A stretch of DNA of 64,000 bases. Origin: Bacillota bacterium. GTDB lineage: Bacteria; Bacillota; Clostridia; Oscillospirales; Ruminococcaceae. The first letter of the stretch is position 1. Every line of letters begins with the position of its first letter. The notes beneath the pieces are model-generated. The model searched no databases. It had not been told where the DNA came from and was given only the letters and a program-made list of their open reading frames with translations. Below are positions 7,584 through 17,073 of this stretch, one piece after another. The translations under genes were made by a program, and so were the position numbers. The stretch covers positions 1-64,000 of the forward strand of contig JAEWGD010000038.1 in assembly GCA_023388515.1 (NCBI GenBank), written 5' to 3'.

Positions 7584-8807
7584 GTGAAGTTTAAATTTAA
7601 TTCAAAATACACAACGATTGCAATATATGTTGTGATTGTTTTTGTAATTTGTTTACTATTTGTTTCAATGGTTTTTAATTATGAAAAGTATATATACTAC
7701 GTCAAACTGGTTTTAAAAGTGTTAGCTCCCGTTATTTGGGGTGGAGTAATTGCGTATTTACTTAATCCAATAATGAAGTTTTTTGAAAAGCTTTTGAAGA
7801 AAGCTATATTTAAAAAGAAAGAGCGTAAATCCCTAGTTCGAAGTTTATCAATAACAATAACGATGCTTATCACGCTATCTTTAATAGTATTATTAATTAT
7901 GACTGTAATCCCTGAGGTTATAAAGAGTATAGAAAAAATACTAAAGAACTTCTCCTCATACCTAAATAATTTACAGATTTTTGCTACCAGATTTTTATCT
8001 AATAACCCAGAGATAAATGCGCTTTGGAATGAAGAATTTGAAACTATCCGTTCATCTCTTATGGATGCAGTTACAAAATTCCAACCTGAATTTGAAAAGC
8101 TTTTAACTGGCATTAGAGATGGAGCATTTTCATTTCTTATTGGTATCAAGGACTTTTTACTTGGCTTGATTATGTCTATTTATGTAATGTATAACAAGGA
8201 AACGTTTAAAGGACAAACCAAAAAGTTTCTATATTCACTGTTACATGAGAGAAAATGCAATAAAATTATCAAAATTGGTGACAGGGTTAACACAGTTTTT
8301 ATAAAATATATATCTGGAAAAACTCTCGATTCATTTTTGGTTGGCGTAATAACTTTTATAGGAATGACAATAATGGGAATGCCTTTTGCAGCTCTTATTA
8401 GCTTTATTATAGGTTTAGCAAATATGATTCCCTTCTTTGGACCTATTATTGGTGCAATTCCATGTATACTGCTTATTCTTGTGGAAGACCCTAAGAAAGC
8501 GATTATTTTTGCAATATTTATTTTAGTTCTACAACAATTTGATGGAAATGTCCTTGAGCCGAAGATTTTAGGGGGCTCATTAGGATTGCCTACTTTCTGG
8601 ATATTATTTGCGATATTTGTCGGTGGTGGGTTATTTGGATTTATCGGTATGGTAACTTTTGTTCCGATATTTACAGTGATATATACATTGATAAAAGAAT
8701 TTTTAAATGAAAAATTAGAAAAGAAAAACCTACCGACTGATACGGGGGAGTACATTAACAGTATCCCAATAGAAGTGTCAAGTACAGATTGCAAAACTAA
8801 AGAGTAG
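7584..8807 (+). CDS. AI-2E family / PerM-type membrane protein
   Basis: The 407-residue protein has about eight hydrophobic segments: two at the N-terminus (residues 10-60), one near 90-115, a long extracytoplasmic helical part, then a C-terminal cluster. The late motif MIPFFGPIIGAIPCILL and the segment GNVLEPKILGGSLGLP are typical of the AI-2E/PerM/YdiK family. Members have been linked to efflux of autoinducer-2, Na+/H+ exchange or small solutes, so the substrate here is open. The GTG at 7584 is preferred over TTG at 7581 because AGAGGTG is better spaced. It is monocistronic, with a terminator after it. Confidence 0.88.
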   Translation: MKFKFNSKYTTIAIYVVIVFVICLLFVSMVFNYEKYIYYVKLVLKVLAPVIWGGVIAYLLNPIMKFFEKLLKKAIFKKKERKSLVRSLSITITMLITLSLIVLLIMTVIPEVIKSIEKILKNFSSYLNNLQIFATRFLSNNPEINALWNEEFETIRSSLMDAVTKFQPEFEKLLTGIRDGAFSFLIGIKDFLLGLIMSIYVMYNKETFKGQTKKFLYSLLHERKCNKIIKIGDRVNTVFIKYISGKTLDSFLVGVITFIGMTIMGMPFAALISFIIGLANMIPFFGPIIGAIPCILLILVEDPKKAIIFAIFILVLQQFDGNVLEPKILGGSLGLPTFWILFAIFVGGGLFGFIGMVTFVPIFTVIYTLIKEFLNEKLEKKNLPTDTGEYINSIPIEVSSTDCKTKE

Positions 8808-8833
8808 CATATTCACAGTACCTTATAGCTCAT

Positions 8834-8876
8834 AAAAATCACCACTTAACCTTTTGGATTAATTATGGTGATTTTT
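8834..8876. terminator. Bidirectional terminator between permease and ABC-F genes
   Basis: An 11-bp stem AAAAATCACCA with TGGTGATTTTT encloses a 21-base loop, and A/T runs lie on both sides. It serves two convergent genes. Confidence 0.75.
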
Positions 8877-8894
8877 CATTAGGCTTAATATTTC

Positions 8895-10448
8895 TTATAC
8901 AATTTTTGTTGTCCATTCCTCAAGATTCCACACATCTGAAACAATATCCATATAAAATTCAGGCTCATGGCTAACTAGTAAAACAGTGCCTTTGAACTCT
9001 GCTATCGCATTTTTAAGTGATTCTTTTGCGTCAATATCAAGATGATTGGTAGGCTCATCAAGCACTAATAAATTTATATTTTTCAGCATAAGTTTACACA
9101 AACGAACCTTTGCATTTTCGCCACCACTAAGCACACGCATTTGAGTTTCAATATGTTGTGGAGTAAGTCCACATTTTGCCAATGCACCACGAACCTGAGC
9201 ATTAGTCATTGACGGGAACTCCTGCCATATTTCATCTAATGCATTATTATCACCAGATGCGTGTTCCTGTTCAAAATACCCTACTTCCACATAATCATCA
9301 AGCTTAACTGCCCCCGAAATCTCTGGCTGTATACATAGTAATGTTTTAAGGAGTGTAGACTTACCCAAGCCATTCACACCTTTTATAGCAACCTTTTGCC
9401 CTCTTTCAAGCTGAAAATTTAGCGGACTAGTGAGTGGTTCATCATATCCAAGCACCAAATCACTAGCTTCAATGACAACTCTACCTGTCGCACGAGAATA
9501 TGAAAAAGAAAAGCTAGGCTTAATTCTTTCTCTACCAAGTTCAATAATGTCCATTTTGTCGAGCTTTTTTTGACGGCTTTTTGCCATATTAGTAGTAGCA
9601 ACACGAGCTTTGTTTCGAGCAATAAAGTCCTCAAGATGTAAAATTTCCTTTTGCTGTTTTTCATATGCCTGTTCAAGCTGACGTTTTTTTAACTCATACA
9701 TAGACATAAATTCATCATAATTTCCTTTATAACGTGTGAGAATTGAATCCTCAACATGATATATTACATTGACAACTGAATTCACAAAAGGAATATCATG
9801 GGAAACAAGAATAAACGCATTTTCATAATTTTGTAGAAAGTTTTTAAGCCACAAGATATGGTTTTCATCTAAAAAGTTAGTAGGCTCATCTAAAATAAGT
9901 ATCATAGGATTTTCAAGCAATAGCTTAGTAAGAAGAACCTTTGTACGCTGTCCACCACTAAGTTCGCTTACATCTCTATCAAGTCCGATTTCACGCAGTC
10001 CTAAACCGTTTGAAAACTCCTCAATTTTAGCGTCAAGCGTATAAAAACCACTATGCTCTAGTATATCTTGAATTTCTCCAACATCCTCTAACAGCTGTTC
10101 CATTTCTTCTTCCGTACAATCCGACATTTTCTCATACATTTCAAGCATTTCCTGTTCCATTTCATACATATGACTAAATGCCTCACGCAAAATATCACGA
10201 ATAGTCTTTCCTTTAGTAAGTGTACTGCTTTGGTCAAGGTATCCAGTTGTAATATGATTACACCAACTTACCTTGCCCTCATCAGGCATTAGTTTGCCTG
10301 TAATTATATTAAGAAAGGTAGATTTACCTTCGCCATTAGCACCAACAAGTCCGACGTGTTCGCCCTTTAGCAAGCGAAACGAAGCGTCCTGTAAAATTCT
10401 CCTTGCACCAAAACCATGTGTAACATTTTCAACATTTAATACGCTCAT
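8895..10448 (-). CDS. ABC-F subfamily ATPase
   Basis: The 517-residue protein contains two ABC ATPase domains in one chain and no membrane segment. Walker A motifs are GANGEGKS and GVNGLGKS, the signatures are LSGGQRTKV and LSGGENAKV, and the Walker B/EPTN motifs are LILDEPTNFLD and LVLDEPTNHLD. The charged helical linker between domains (near residues 240-320) is the P-site tRNA interaction motif region of ABC-F proteins, which act on stalled ribosomes or give antibiotic protection. Which applies here cannot be told from the sequence. The ATG at 10448 is chosen because GGAGG lies seven bases upstream; an upstream TTG would sit within that ribosome site. Confidence 0.9.
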   Translation of the reverse strand: MSVLNVENVTHGFGARRILQDASFRLLKGEHVGLVGANGEGKSTFLNIITGKLMPDEGKVSWCNHITTGYLDQSSTLTKGKTIRDILREAFSHMYEMEQEMLEMYEKMSDCTEEEMEQLLEDVGEIQDILEHSGFYTLDAKIEEFSNGLGLREIGLDRDVSELSGGQRTKVLLTKLLLENPMILILDEPTNFLDENHILWLKNFLQNYENAFILVSHDIPFVNSVVNVIYHVEDSILTRYKGNYDEFMSMYELKKRQLEQAYEKQQKEILHLEDFIARNKARVATTNMAKSRQKKLDKMDIIELGRERIKPSFSFSYSRATGRVVIEASDLVLGYDEPLTSPLNFQLERGQKVAIKGVNGLGKSTLLKTLLCIQPEISGAVKLDDYVEVGYFEQEHASGDNNALDEIWQEFPSMTNAQVRGALAKCGLTPQHIETQMRVLSGGENAKVRLCKLMLKNINLLVLDEPTNHLDIDAKESLKNAIAEFKGTVLLVSHEPEFYMDIVSDVWNLEEWTTKIV

Positions 10449-10475
10449 AGTAACCTCCAAAAAATCATATTTTTT

Positions 10476-10504
10476 ATTATATCACATATTTCTGCATTTG
10501 TCAC
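10476..10504 (-). promoter_or_regulatory. Promoter for the ABC-F gene
   Basis: On the minus strand GTGACA (10499-10504) and TATAAT (10476-10481) are 17 bp apart, with an extended TGA before the -10. The leader is only about 20 bases, which leaves no room for an attenuator of the kind seen before some resistance ABC-F genes. Confidence 0.7.
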
Positions 10505-10558
10505 CAATTGAAAAAGGTTTATATTAAAATAATTTAACAAAATATTAACTTGAATTGG

Positions 10559-10587
10559 TTGACATTTTAATAATAATATGATAAAAT
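10559..10587 (+). promoter_or_regulatory. Sigma-A promoter for the cation transporter
   Basis: A consensus TTGACA at 10559-10564 and TAAAAT at 10582-10587 are separated by 17 bp. Confidence 0.75.
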
Positions 10588-10633
10588 TTAAAGTTCAACA
10601 TATTATAATTATAGTTGTGGCGATGAATATTTT

Positions 10634-11812
10634 GTGAAAGATGGTGTAATTTTGACTAATTTACTAATTAAAATTTTTATAAAGGATGATAAAAATGAAA
10701 GTAAATTTAAAATGCGTGAACGCTATGGGCAGTTTGCAAGCATTATTGGAATAGCTTCTAATTTTCTGCTTTTTTTTATTAAATTCACAGTGGGTACTAT
10801 ATTTAATAGTATATCCATCACGGCAGACGCAATTAACAACCTGTCTGATTCAGGTTCATCATTGGTTACGCTTGTTGGATTTAAACTTTCTGGCAAACCA
10901 GCAGATTCCCAACATCCTTATGGTCACGCACGAATGGAGTATATAGCAGGCTTAATTGTTTCTTTCATAGTGCTATTTTTAGGATTTCAGATGGGTAAAA
11001 CATCAATAGAAAAAATAATACACCCACAGGAAGCAACATTTAGTATTATAGCTGTTGTAATGCTTGTAGTATCCATATTAATTAAATTTTGGCAGTTTTT
11101 GTTTTATCGTAAAATAGGTAAAACTATCGACTCTATTACTTTATTAGCTACCTCAGTTGATAGCAGAAATGACATTCTTTCTACATTTGCAGTATTAGTA
11201 GCGGTTATAATTACACGTTTGACAGGGTTTAATTTAGATGGATATATGGGATTAGTTGTTGCATTGCTAATCATAATAACTGCGATAAATTTAATTAAAG
11301 ATACAATAAGCCCATTGCTTGGAAATGCACCATCTAAGGAACTTGTCGATAATATTAATAAGAAAATTCTAAGCTATGACGGCATTATCGGGCTTCATGA
11401 TTTAATTGTGCATAATTATGGAGTAGCACGTTGCTTTGCGTCAGTACATTGTGAGGTTTGTGCAGAACAGGATATTATGATTAGTCATGATATTATTGAT
11501 AATATCGAGCGTGATTTTTTGAGGGATTACTGTATAAATCTTGTGATTCACATTGACCCTATCGTTACGAATGATGCAAAAACTAATGAACTTAAGGTGG
11601 TGGTTAATGATATTATTAATCAAGTTTCGAGTGAAATTAGTATGCATGATTTTCGTGTAGTTTGGGGAATAAGTCACTCAAACCTAATTTTTGATGTAGT
11701 AGCACCTTTTGATTTTCATTTAACTGACTGTGAACTTATTAAATGTATTTCTGAGGAAATATCAAAAATTGATGAAACATATAACACAGTAATTACGATA
11801 GACCATGAGTAA
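10634..11812 (+). CDS. Cation diffusion facilitator (CDF) family transporter
   Basis: The 392-residue protein has the CDF layout. Six membrane helices lie within residues 30-225, the metal-site segment NNLSDSGSS is in TM2 and a matching DSRND segment is in TM5, with HPYGHARMEY after TM2. Cytoplasmic C-terminal domains follow, and the C-terminus is longer than in small CDF proteins. Such proteins export Zn2+, Fe2+, Mn2+ or Co2+ with proton exchange; the metal is not decidable here. The start is uncertain: GTG at 10634 is used, but TTG at 10652 after AAAGATGGTG is possible. The gene is alone, between its own promoter and terminator. Confidence 0.9.
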   Translation: MKDGVILTNLLIKIFIKDDKNESKFKMRERYGQFASIIGIASNFLLFFIKFTVGTIFNSISITADAINNLSDSGSSLVTLVGFKLSGKPADSQHPYGHARMEYIAGLIVSFIVLFLGFQMGKTSIEKIIHPQEATFSIIAVVMLVVSILIKFWQFLFYRKIGKTIDSITLLATSVDSRNDILSTFAVLVAVIITRLTGFNLDGYMGLVVALLIIITAINLIKDTISPLLGNAPSKELVDNINKKILSYDGIIGLHDLIVHNYGVARCFASVHCEVCAEQDIMISHDIIDNIERDFLRDYCINLVIHIDPIVTNDAKTNELKVVVNDIINQVSSEISMHDFRVVWGISHSNLIFDVVAPFDFHLTDCELIKCISEEISKIDETYNTVITIDHE

Positions 11813-11840
11813 AATTGATAATGTTAGGTTTTAATATGGA

Positions 11841-11885
11841 ACACAAAAATCCTCTCTGAAAACAGGGAGGATTTTTTGTGTTTTA
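11841..11885 (+). terminator. Rho-independent terminator after the CDF gene
   Basis: A stem of about 16-17 bp (ACACAAAAATCCTC pairing with GAGGATTTTTTGTGT) is followed by TTTT. It separates the CDF gene from the flagellar operon. Confidence 0.85.
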
Positions 11886-12226
11886 TTTTATCTGAAATAA
11901 ATTTAAAAATAATTTTAATTTATAAACAAAATGTTAACAAACAATAAATAAAGTACAATAATTATTTAAAAATAAAATTTAATCTGTAAACAACTTGAAT
12001 TTAAGGGAGGTTTTTTGTAAATAAAAAGTTAATCATTACTTATATTTCCTGTGGTTTAATATAATCGTCAAATCAATGGAAAAGTTAATTGTGACATCTT
12101 ACAAATAAAACGATTAATATTAGTTATAAGTTGTGAGTTGTATATATAAAATACATTAATTCAATATAAAAAACGATATTAGTTCATAAACTCAGAAAAA
12201 TAATTTTTTTTCTACATTTTCTATTC
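11886..12226. other. Long AT-rich leader region before the flagellar operon
   Basis: About 340 bp hold no convincing gene. A TATAAT at 12060-12065 has only a weak -35, and a GGGAGG at 12005-12010 is not followed by an open frame. The length suggests space for regulator binding to the master flagellar promoter, but I see no clear palindrome. Confidence 0.4.
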
Positions 12227-12255
12227 TTAATTTATTAAAAAAGAAAGTGTATAAT
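12227..12255 (+). promoter_or_regulatory. Probable promoter of the main flagellar operon
   Basis: TATAAT at 12250-12255 has TTAATT at 12227-12232 with a 17-bp spacer. The weak -35 would suit activator dependence. It lies about 55 bp before the flgB start. Confidence 0.5.
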
Positions 12256-12308
12256 GAAAAAAATAAGTTTAATGGGACGTATATTAAAATAGTTTGGAGG
12301 TTTTTATA

Positions 12309-12671
12309 TTGTTTTTTGATTCGTTACAATTTAAAGCAGTGGAAAGCAGTATCAACGCTTTGTCAATTAAGCAACAGGTAATTTCACAGAACATTTCCAA
12401 TAAGGAAACGCCAGATTACAAACAGAAAAATGTATCATTTGCTAATGTTCTTGAGGACGCTGTCGGCAACAATGACAATACAAAATACAAGTTCCAAGTT
12501 AATATAACTGATGATACAAGTACAACTATTAATGTGGATGGTAATAATGTAGACTCAGACCAGCAGTCAATTGAGTTATACGCAACATATTTGCAGCATG
12601 CAGCTTTAGTCCAAAAAATAAATGCTACATTTACTCAACTAAGAGTAGTTTCATCTGCAAACTTTAATTAA
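12309..12671 (+). CDS. flgB: Flagellar basal-body rod protein FlgB
   Basis: The 120-residue protein is the proximal rod subunit FlgB, exported by the flagellar type III system. The N-terminal helix FDSLQFKAVESSINALSIKQ, the motif ISNKETPDYKQKNVSF and the C-terminal ELYATYLQHAALVQKINATF helix match the family. The start is TTG at 12309, eight bases after TTGGAGG; a frame from 12294 would start inside that ribosome site. It is the first gene of the long flagellar operon and is followed 13 bp later by flgC. Confidence 0.93.
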   Translation: MFFDSLQFKAVESSINALSIKQQVISQNISNKETPDYKQKNVSFANVLEDAVGNNDNTKYKFQVNITDDTSTTINVDGNNVDSDQQSIELYATYLQHAALVQKINATFTQLRVVSSANFN

Positions 12672-12684
12672 GGAGTAAAATATT

Positions 12685-13107
12685 ATGGCTTTTATGAATT
12701 CTTTGAATATTATAGGTTCAGCTTTAACGGCAGAACGCTTTAGGACTGATATTATAACACAAAATTTAGCAAACCAAAATACAACAAGAACAGAAAACGG
12801 TGACCCATATAGAAGGAAGCAGGTTATATTTCAAGAGAGGGAAATGAGCTTTGGCGATAGACTACAAAATGCTACGGGTGGTGGAGTTCGTGTAACAGAA
12901 GTAGTTGAGAGCCAAGAGGATTTTGTTCCTGTTTATGACCCAGAGCATCCAGATGCTGATGAGGACGGTTATGTTCTGTATCCGAATGTTAACAATTCGG
13001 AGGAGCAGATTGACTTAATGGCAGCATCAAGAGTATATGAGGCACAGATTGCGGCATTGTCTGTGGTTAAGGCAATGGCGTCTAAAGCTTTGGAAATAGG
13101 TAAATAG
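12685..13107 (+). CDS. flgC: Flagellar basal-body rod protein FlgC
   Basis: The 140-residue protein is the rod subunit FlgC. It shows the N-terminal rod signature (SLNIIGSALTAERFRTDIITQ, then ANQNTTRT), a central PDADEDGYVLYPNVN turn found in FlgC, and the C-terminal SRVYEAQIAALSVVKAMASKALEIGK helix that packs into the rod. Length is normal. It follows flgB closely. A 127-bp AT-rich gap separates it from fliE. Confidence 0.93.
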   Translation: MAFMNSLNIIGSALTAERFRTDIITQNLANQNTTRTENGDPYRRKQVIFQEREMSFGDRLQNATGGGVRVTEVVESQEDFVPVYDPEHPDADEDGYVLYPNVNNSEEQIDLMAASRVYEAQIAALSVVKAMASKALEIGK

Positions 13108-13234
13108 CTAATTTATACTAATGTTAACAGAATATTGTTAAAATATTAATATAAAACATTAAATTTTAACATGGTATATAAAAGAAATAATGATATTATT
13201 AAAGAATAAAGAAAAATGAAAAGGGATGATTATA

Positions 13235-13558
13235 ATGTTTATAGTTCCACTTACTGAAATGCAATCAATTAATTCGTTAGAGGGTATATCAAAAATTAAG
13301 CCTAGTGAAATAAATATGGATAGTGATAACGATAAAGAAGAATCTTTTTCAGATACATTAAAGAATGCAATTAGCGGAGTTAAGGAATTAGAAATGAAAT
13401 CTCAACAGGATTCATACGACTTAGCGATGGGTAAAACAGATGATATAGAAGGCATTATGATACAGTCTGCAAAGGCTACTACGGCGATAGAGGTTACGAC
13501 ACAGATTGTTACTCGTGCAGTTAACACATATAAGGAAATTATACAAATGCAGATATAA
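13235..13558 (+). CDS. fliE: Flagellar hook-basal body complex protein FliE
   Basis: The 107-residue FliE links the MS ring to the rod and is an early export substrate. The C-terminal half, with SFSDTLKNAISGVKELE and the helix TTAIEVTTQIVTRAVNTYKE followed by IIQMQI, is the conserved FliE region. An ATG at 13226 is also in frame, but 13235 is better spaced (nine bases) from AAAAGGG. The order flgB-flgC-fliE-fliF is conserved. Confidence 0.92.
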   Translation: MFIVPLTEMQSINSLEGISKIKPSEINMDSDNDKEESFSDTLKNAISGVKELEMKSQQDSYDLAMGKTDDIEGIMIQSAKATTAIEVTTQIVTRAVNTYKEIIQMQI

Positions 13559-13628
13559 GCATTAAGAAAAATGATGGAAAGAAGAGTAAGAATATTGATA
13601 TAAATTAATTAAAAGAGTGGATATGTAA

Positions 13629-15230
13629 ATGAAAGAAAAACTTAAAGCGTTTTGGGAAAAGTTTAAGATAAAATGGTCGGCGATTTCTAAGAAATTAAGG
13701 ATTATCATTGTAAGTTCAATTTGTTTGGTACTTGCAATAGCGATAATTATGACTGTTGTTTTAAACGGTTCTGATGGATTTATTGTTTTGTTTCCTGATA
13801 TGGATTCAAATGAATCTGCTGAAGTATATAACATACTAAAGGCAGAGGGCGTTGAAGCGAAAATTAATAAAAGTGGAGAGATTGAAGTTCCTGAGGAGCA
13901 ATGGGACCAATTAGTTTATGAGCTTGCTGAAAAAGGTTACCCACAATCCACACCATCTTACGGAACTTTCTTTGATAATCTTGGAATGACGATGACGGAT
14001 TTTGAGAAGAAGCAAACGTTAAGATTTGAGTTACAGGATAGATTACAAACAACTATAAAAAGATTAAATGGAGTTAAAGGCGTTGTTGTTACAATTAGTA
14101 TGCCTGAAGGAAGTAATTATGTGTGGAAGGAAGATAAAGAAAAGGCTACGGCAAGTGTTGCATTAACTCTTGATAAATCAGTTAGGTTTAAAGAGGAAAA
14201 TGTATCTGCGATAAAAAACCTTGTTGCATATAGTGCACAGAAAATGGAACCTGTGGATGTTAAAATTATTGATGCCAACACAGGACTTGAATTGTTTGGT
14301 ATAGATGAAGAAAACTCTAAGGGCACAGGCACTGCTGATGAGGAACAGAGATTATATTACCAGAATATAGCACAGGCACAGATTGAACAAAATGCAAAGA
14401 AGATTTTATCTTCAATTTATGGAGATGATAAAGTTACAGCCGTTGCTTCAGTAACGCTTGACTATGATAAAATAACACAGGAAATCAAGGAATTAGTAAC
14501 GAATGAGGACGGTTTAGGCGTAAAGGAAAAAGAAGATGTCGAGTATGACGTAAATGGCCAGATAGTTAATGACCAAGGTATTGTTGGTGAGGAAAATAAT
14601 ACGGATATACCTTCGTATGTGAATGAAAATGAAACCGACTTGACTAATCAAGATGCAACACATTATGCAAGAAGTACAGAGTGGGCAATTGGTTACATAT
14701 TAACACAAAAGGAAAAAGCACAGGGAGTAATGACAGATGCAACGGTTGCAGTTGTAGTTGATAATACAAGCGTTGTCTTGACTGATACTGAAAGAGATGC
14801 CCTTGTTCAACTTGTAAAAAACGCAACAAATATTGATGCTAATAAGATTTCAGTATACAGCAAATATGTTGAGGCTGATTTACCAGTAGGTGTGCCAGAA
14901 ACACCTGCAAACACAATAAAAGAGTTTATAATAAAAATACTACCACTAGCAATTGGTTTGATTTTATTAATTATTATACTTATTATTGTTGTTGTAGTTA
15001 TATCAAGTAAAAGGACAAAGAAGAAGCTTAAAAAGGCAGAATTAGAAAACGAAGCTGCAGTTAAAACTCTTCAAGATGAACTCAATGAACAGAAACGTAC
15101 ATTGGTTGAAGAGGCTAAGGAACACAACAGCCAAAAGGATATGACAGCTAATGAGGTAAGAGATTTCGTAAGTGATAATCCTGAAATTACAGCAGCATTA
15201 ATTCGTTCCATGATAAAGGAGGATAGCTAA
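13629..15230 (+). CDS. fliF: Flagellar MS-ring protein FliF
   Basis: The 533-residue protein forms the membrane MS ring on which the export gate and rod are built. Transmembrane helices are near residues 25-47 and 436-460. Between them lie the ring-building motifs, including the region around GYPQSTPSYGTFFDNLGMT and RLNGVKGVVVTISMPEGS. The cytoplasmic C-terminal tail (about 70 residues, ending AALIRSMIKEDS) binds FliG. The stop is immediately followed by the fliG start, so the two are translationally coupled. Confidence 0.95.
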   Translation: MKEKLKAFWEKFKIKWSAISKKLRIIIVSSICLVLAIAIIMTVVLNGSDGFIVLFPDMDSNESAEVYNILKAEGVEAKINKSGEIEVPEEQWDQLVYELAEKGYPQSTPSYGTFFDNLGMTMTDFEKKQTLRFELQDRLQTTIKRLNGVKGVVVTISMPEGSNYVWKEDKEKATASVALTLDKSVRFKEENVSAIKNLVAYSAQKMEPVDVKIIDANTGLELFGIDEENSKGTGTADEEQRLYYQNIAQAQIEQNAKKILSSIYGDDKVTAVASVTLDYDKITQEIKELVTNEDGLGVKEKEDVEYDVNGQIVNDQGIVGEENNTDIPSYVNENETDLTNQDATHYARSTEWAIGYILTQKEKAQGVMTDATVAVVVDNTSVVLTDTERDALVQLVKNATNIDANKISVYSKYVEADLPVGVPETPANTIKEFIIKILPLAIGLILLIIILIIVVVVISSKRTKKKLKKAELENEAAVKTLQDELNEQKRTLVEEAKEHNSQKDMTANEVRDFVSDNPEITAALIRSMIKEDS

Positions 15231-16244
15231 ATGGCAGCACCAAAACTAAAAATGAACGCATCTATGAAAGCTGCTGCTGTTCTTATTGCTTTAGGGTCTG
15301 AAAGTGCTTCTGAAGTATATAAATATTTGCATGATGAAGAAGTTGAGGAGCTATCGTTCCACATTTCAAAAATAGATAATCTCTCATCCGAAGAGTTACA
15401 AGAAATAATGAATGAATTTTATGAATTATGTGTAACTCAAAAGGTGGTAACAGAGGGTGGAGAGAATTATGCAAAAGCAGTTTTAGAAAAAGCATTTGGG
15501 GCACAAAAAGCTACCGCATTAATGGAAAAGGTTATAAAGTCCAGCAGAACAAGAGCTTTTGAATTTTTAAGAAAAGTTGATTACAAAAACTTATTGATGC
15601 TTATACAAAATGAACATCCACAGACGATTGCATTGATACTATCATATACATCAGCAGAAATGGCATCACAAATTATTACTGAACTGCAAAAGGAAACTCA
15701 AATAGAGGTATTTCAAAGAATCTCCAATTTAGATAGGGCATCACCAGAAGTAATAAGTATTGTTGAAAATATATTGTCGAGGAAGTTAGAGTCAATGACA
15801 GCAGTTGACTTGAGAGAATCTGGTGGAGTAAGCTACTTGGCAGATATTATGAATCATGTTGATAGAAGAACTGAAAAGTATATCTTTGATGAGCTTAATG
15901 AAACTAATCCTGAGCTTGCTGATGAGATTAAAAATCTTATGTTCGTATTTGAAGACATTGTATATCTTGACAATATGGAAATTCAAAGCTTTATTCGTGA
16001 GTGTGATACTAAAGACCTTACAGTTGCACTTAAAGCGGCAAGTGAAGAAATCGCTAATGCAATCTTCAGCAATATGTCACAGCGTCAACAGGAAACAATT
16101 AGAACTGATATGCAGTATCTTCATAATGTTCGTATGCGTGATGTTGAGGAAGCACAGCAGAGAATTGTTTCAATCATCAGAAAGCTCGAAGAAGCAGGGG
16201 ATATTGTTATTTCTAAGGGTGGAAAGGATGAGATAATTGCTTAA
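15231..16244 (+). CDS. fliG: Flagellar motor switch protein FliG
   Basis: The 337-residue switch protein couples the stator to the rotor. N-terminal FliF-binding, middle EHPQTIALILSY and C-terminal domains are all present. The torque helix contains the charged pattern VDRRTEKYIFDEL and ELADEIKNLMFVFEDIVYLD, and the family ending RRIVxIIRKLEEAG is present in variant form. The next gene overlaps its end by eight bases. Confidence 0.95.
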   Translation: MAAPKLKMNASMKAAAVLIALGSESASEVYKYLHDEEVEELSFHISKIDNLSSEELQEIMNEFYELCVTQKVVTEGGENYAKAVLEKAFGAQKATALMEKVIKSSRTRAFEFLRKVDYKNLLMLIQNEHPQTIALILSYTSAEMASQIITELQKETQIEVFQRISNLDRASPEVISIVENILSRKLESMTAVDLRESGGVSYLADIMNHVDRRTEKYIFDELNETNPELADEIKNLMFVFEDIVYLDNMEIQSFIRECDTKDLTVALKAASEEIANAIFSNMSQRQQETIRTDMQYLHNVRMRDVEEAQQRIVSIIRKLEEAGDIVISKGGKDEIIA

Positions 16245-17073
16245 GATTATTAAACCTGAAAAAGTAAATAAGCTCAATGAAGTAGTAATTATTCCTGACT
16301 TACCATTTTATGAAATGTCCTATGATATTGATGATGAGGATATACAGAATGAAGAAGGCAGTTCAATAAACAAGCTTTCCCGTGAATTATATAATAAGGT
16401 GATTGATAAAGCAAAAGCTGACTCAGAGGTTATTCGTGATAAAATGTTGAAAATGACTAATAGTGAAAGACAGTTAATTTTAAATGAGGCACAGTCAGAA
16501 GTTATTCATGTTCAGCGAAATGCACAAAAGGAAGCACAGGAGATTATCGATCAGGCGAAAGAGAAATATGATTCGATTTTAGAACAGGCAAGACAGGAAG
16601 GTCTTAAAAAAGGCATTGATGAAAAATCAGAGGCAGTTGAGGGATTGCTTAAAGACATAGGGGATTCTCTTGAAGAGATGAAAGAGTTACAAATTCAGTA
16701 TATGCAGGATTATGCAAAGGAAGTTAAAGGCTTGTCATTGCAAATAGCTGAAAAAGTAATCGGACATAAAATTGAGGAGAATGATTTGTTTTTGATGGAC
16801 ACGATAAAATCAGTTTTAAGAACTGTTCGTGATGCTAAGTGGATAACAGTTGAAATTTCTGAAAAGCTACCAAAGCTTGTAGAAATGGTTATAGAAGAAA
16901 TGTCAACGAGTGGTAATAATTCAAAAATAGAAGTCCAAACCATTAAGGATGCAGACAAAGGAACTTGCGTTATACAGCTTTCTGACAGAGTTATTGATGC
17001 CTCAATATCGACCCAGTTAAAAAATATTGAGGAATATTTCAAGGAAGATGATGAGGCAGTGTATGCAAAATAA
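16237..17073 (+). CDS. fliH: Flagellar assembly protein FliH
   Basis: The 278-residue protein regulates the FliI ATPase in the export apparatus. It has a long charged coiled coil (residues about 65-150, with A/Q/E-rich heptads) and a C-terminal domain with LQIAEKVIGHKIEEN and KWITVEISEK like other FliH/YscL proteins. The start is TTG at 16237, which overlaps the last codons of fliG. It overlaps fliI by 11 bp. FliH is variable in sequence, so the call leans on position plus coiled-coil layout. Confidence 0.88.
   Translation: MLKIIKPEKVNKLNEVVIIPDLPFYEMSYDIDDEDIQNEEGSSINKLSRELYNKVIDKAKADSEVIRDKMLKMTNSERQLILNEAQSEVIHVQRNAQKEAQEIIDQAKEKYDSILEQARQEGLKKGIDEKSEAVEGLLKDIGDSLEEMKELQIQYMQDYAKEVKGLSLQIAEKVIGHKIEENDLFLMDTIKSVLRTVRDAKWITVEISEKLPKLVEMVIEEMSTSGNNSKIEVQTIKDADKGTCVIQLSDRVIDASISTQLKNIEEYFKEDDEAVYAK

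Noticed and set aside
8180..8794. A 204-codon minus-strand frame opposite the AI-2E-family gene
   Set aside because: It is antisense to conserved coding sequence, with composition mirrored from that gene.
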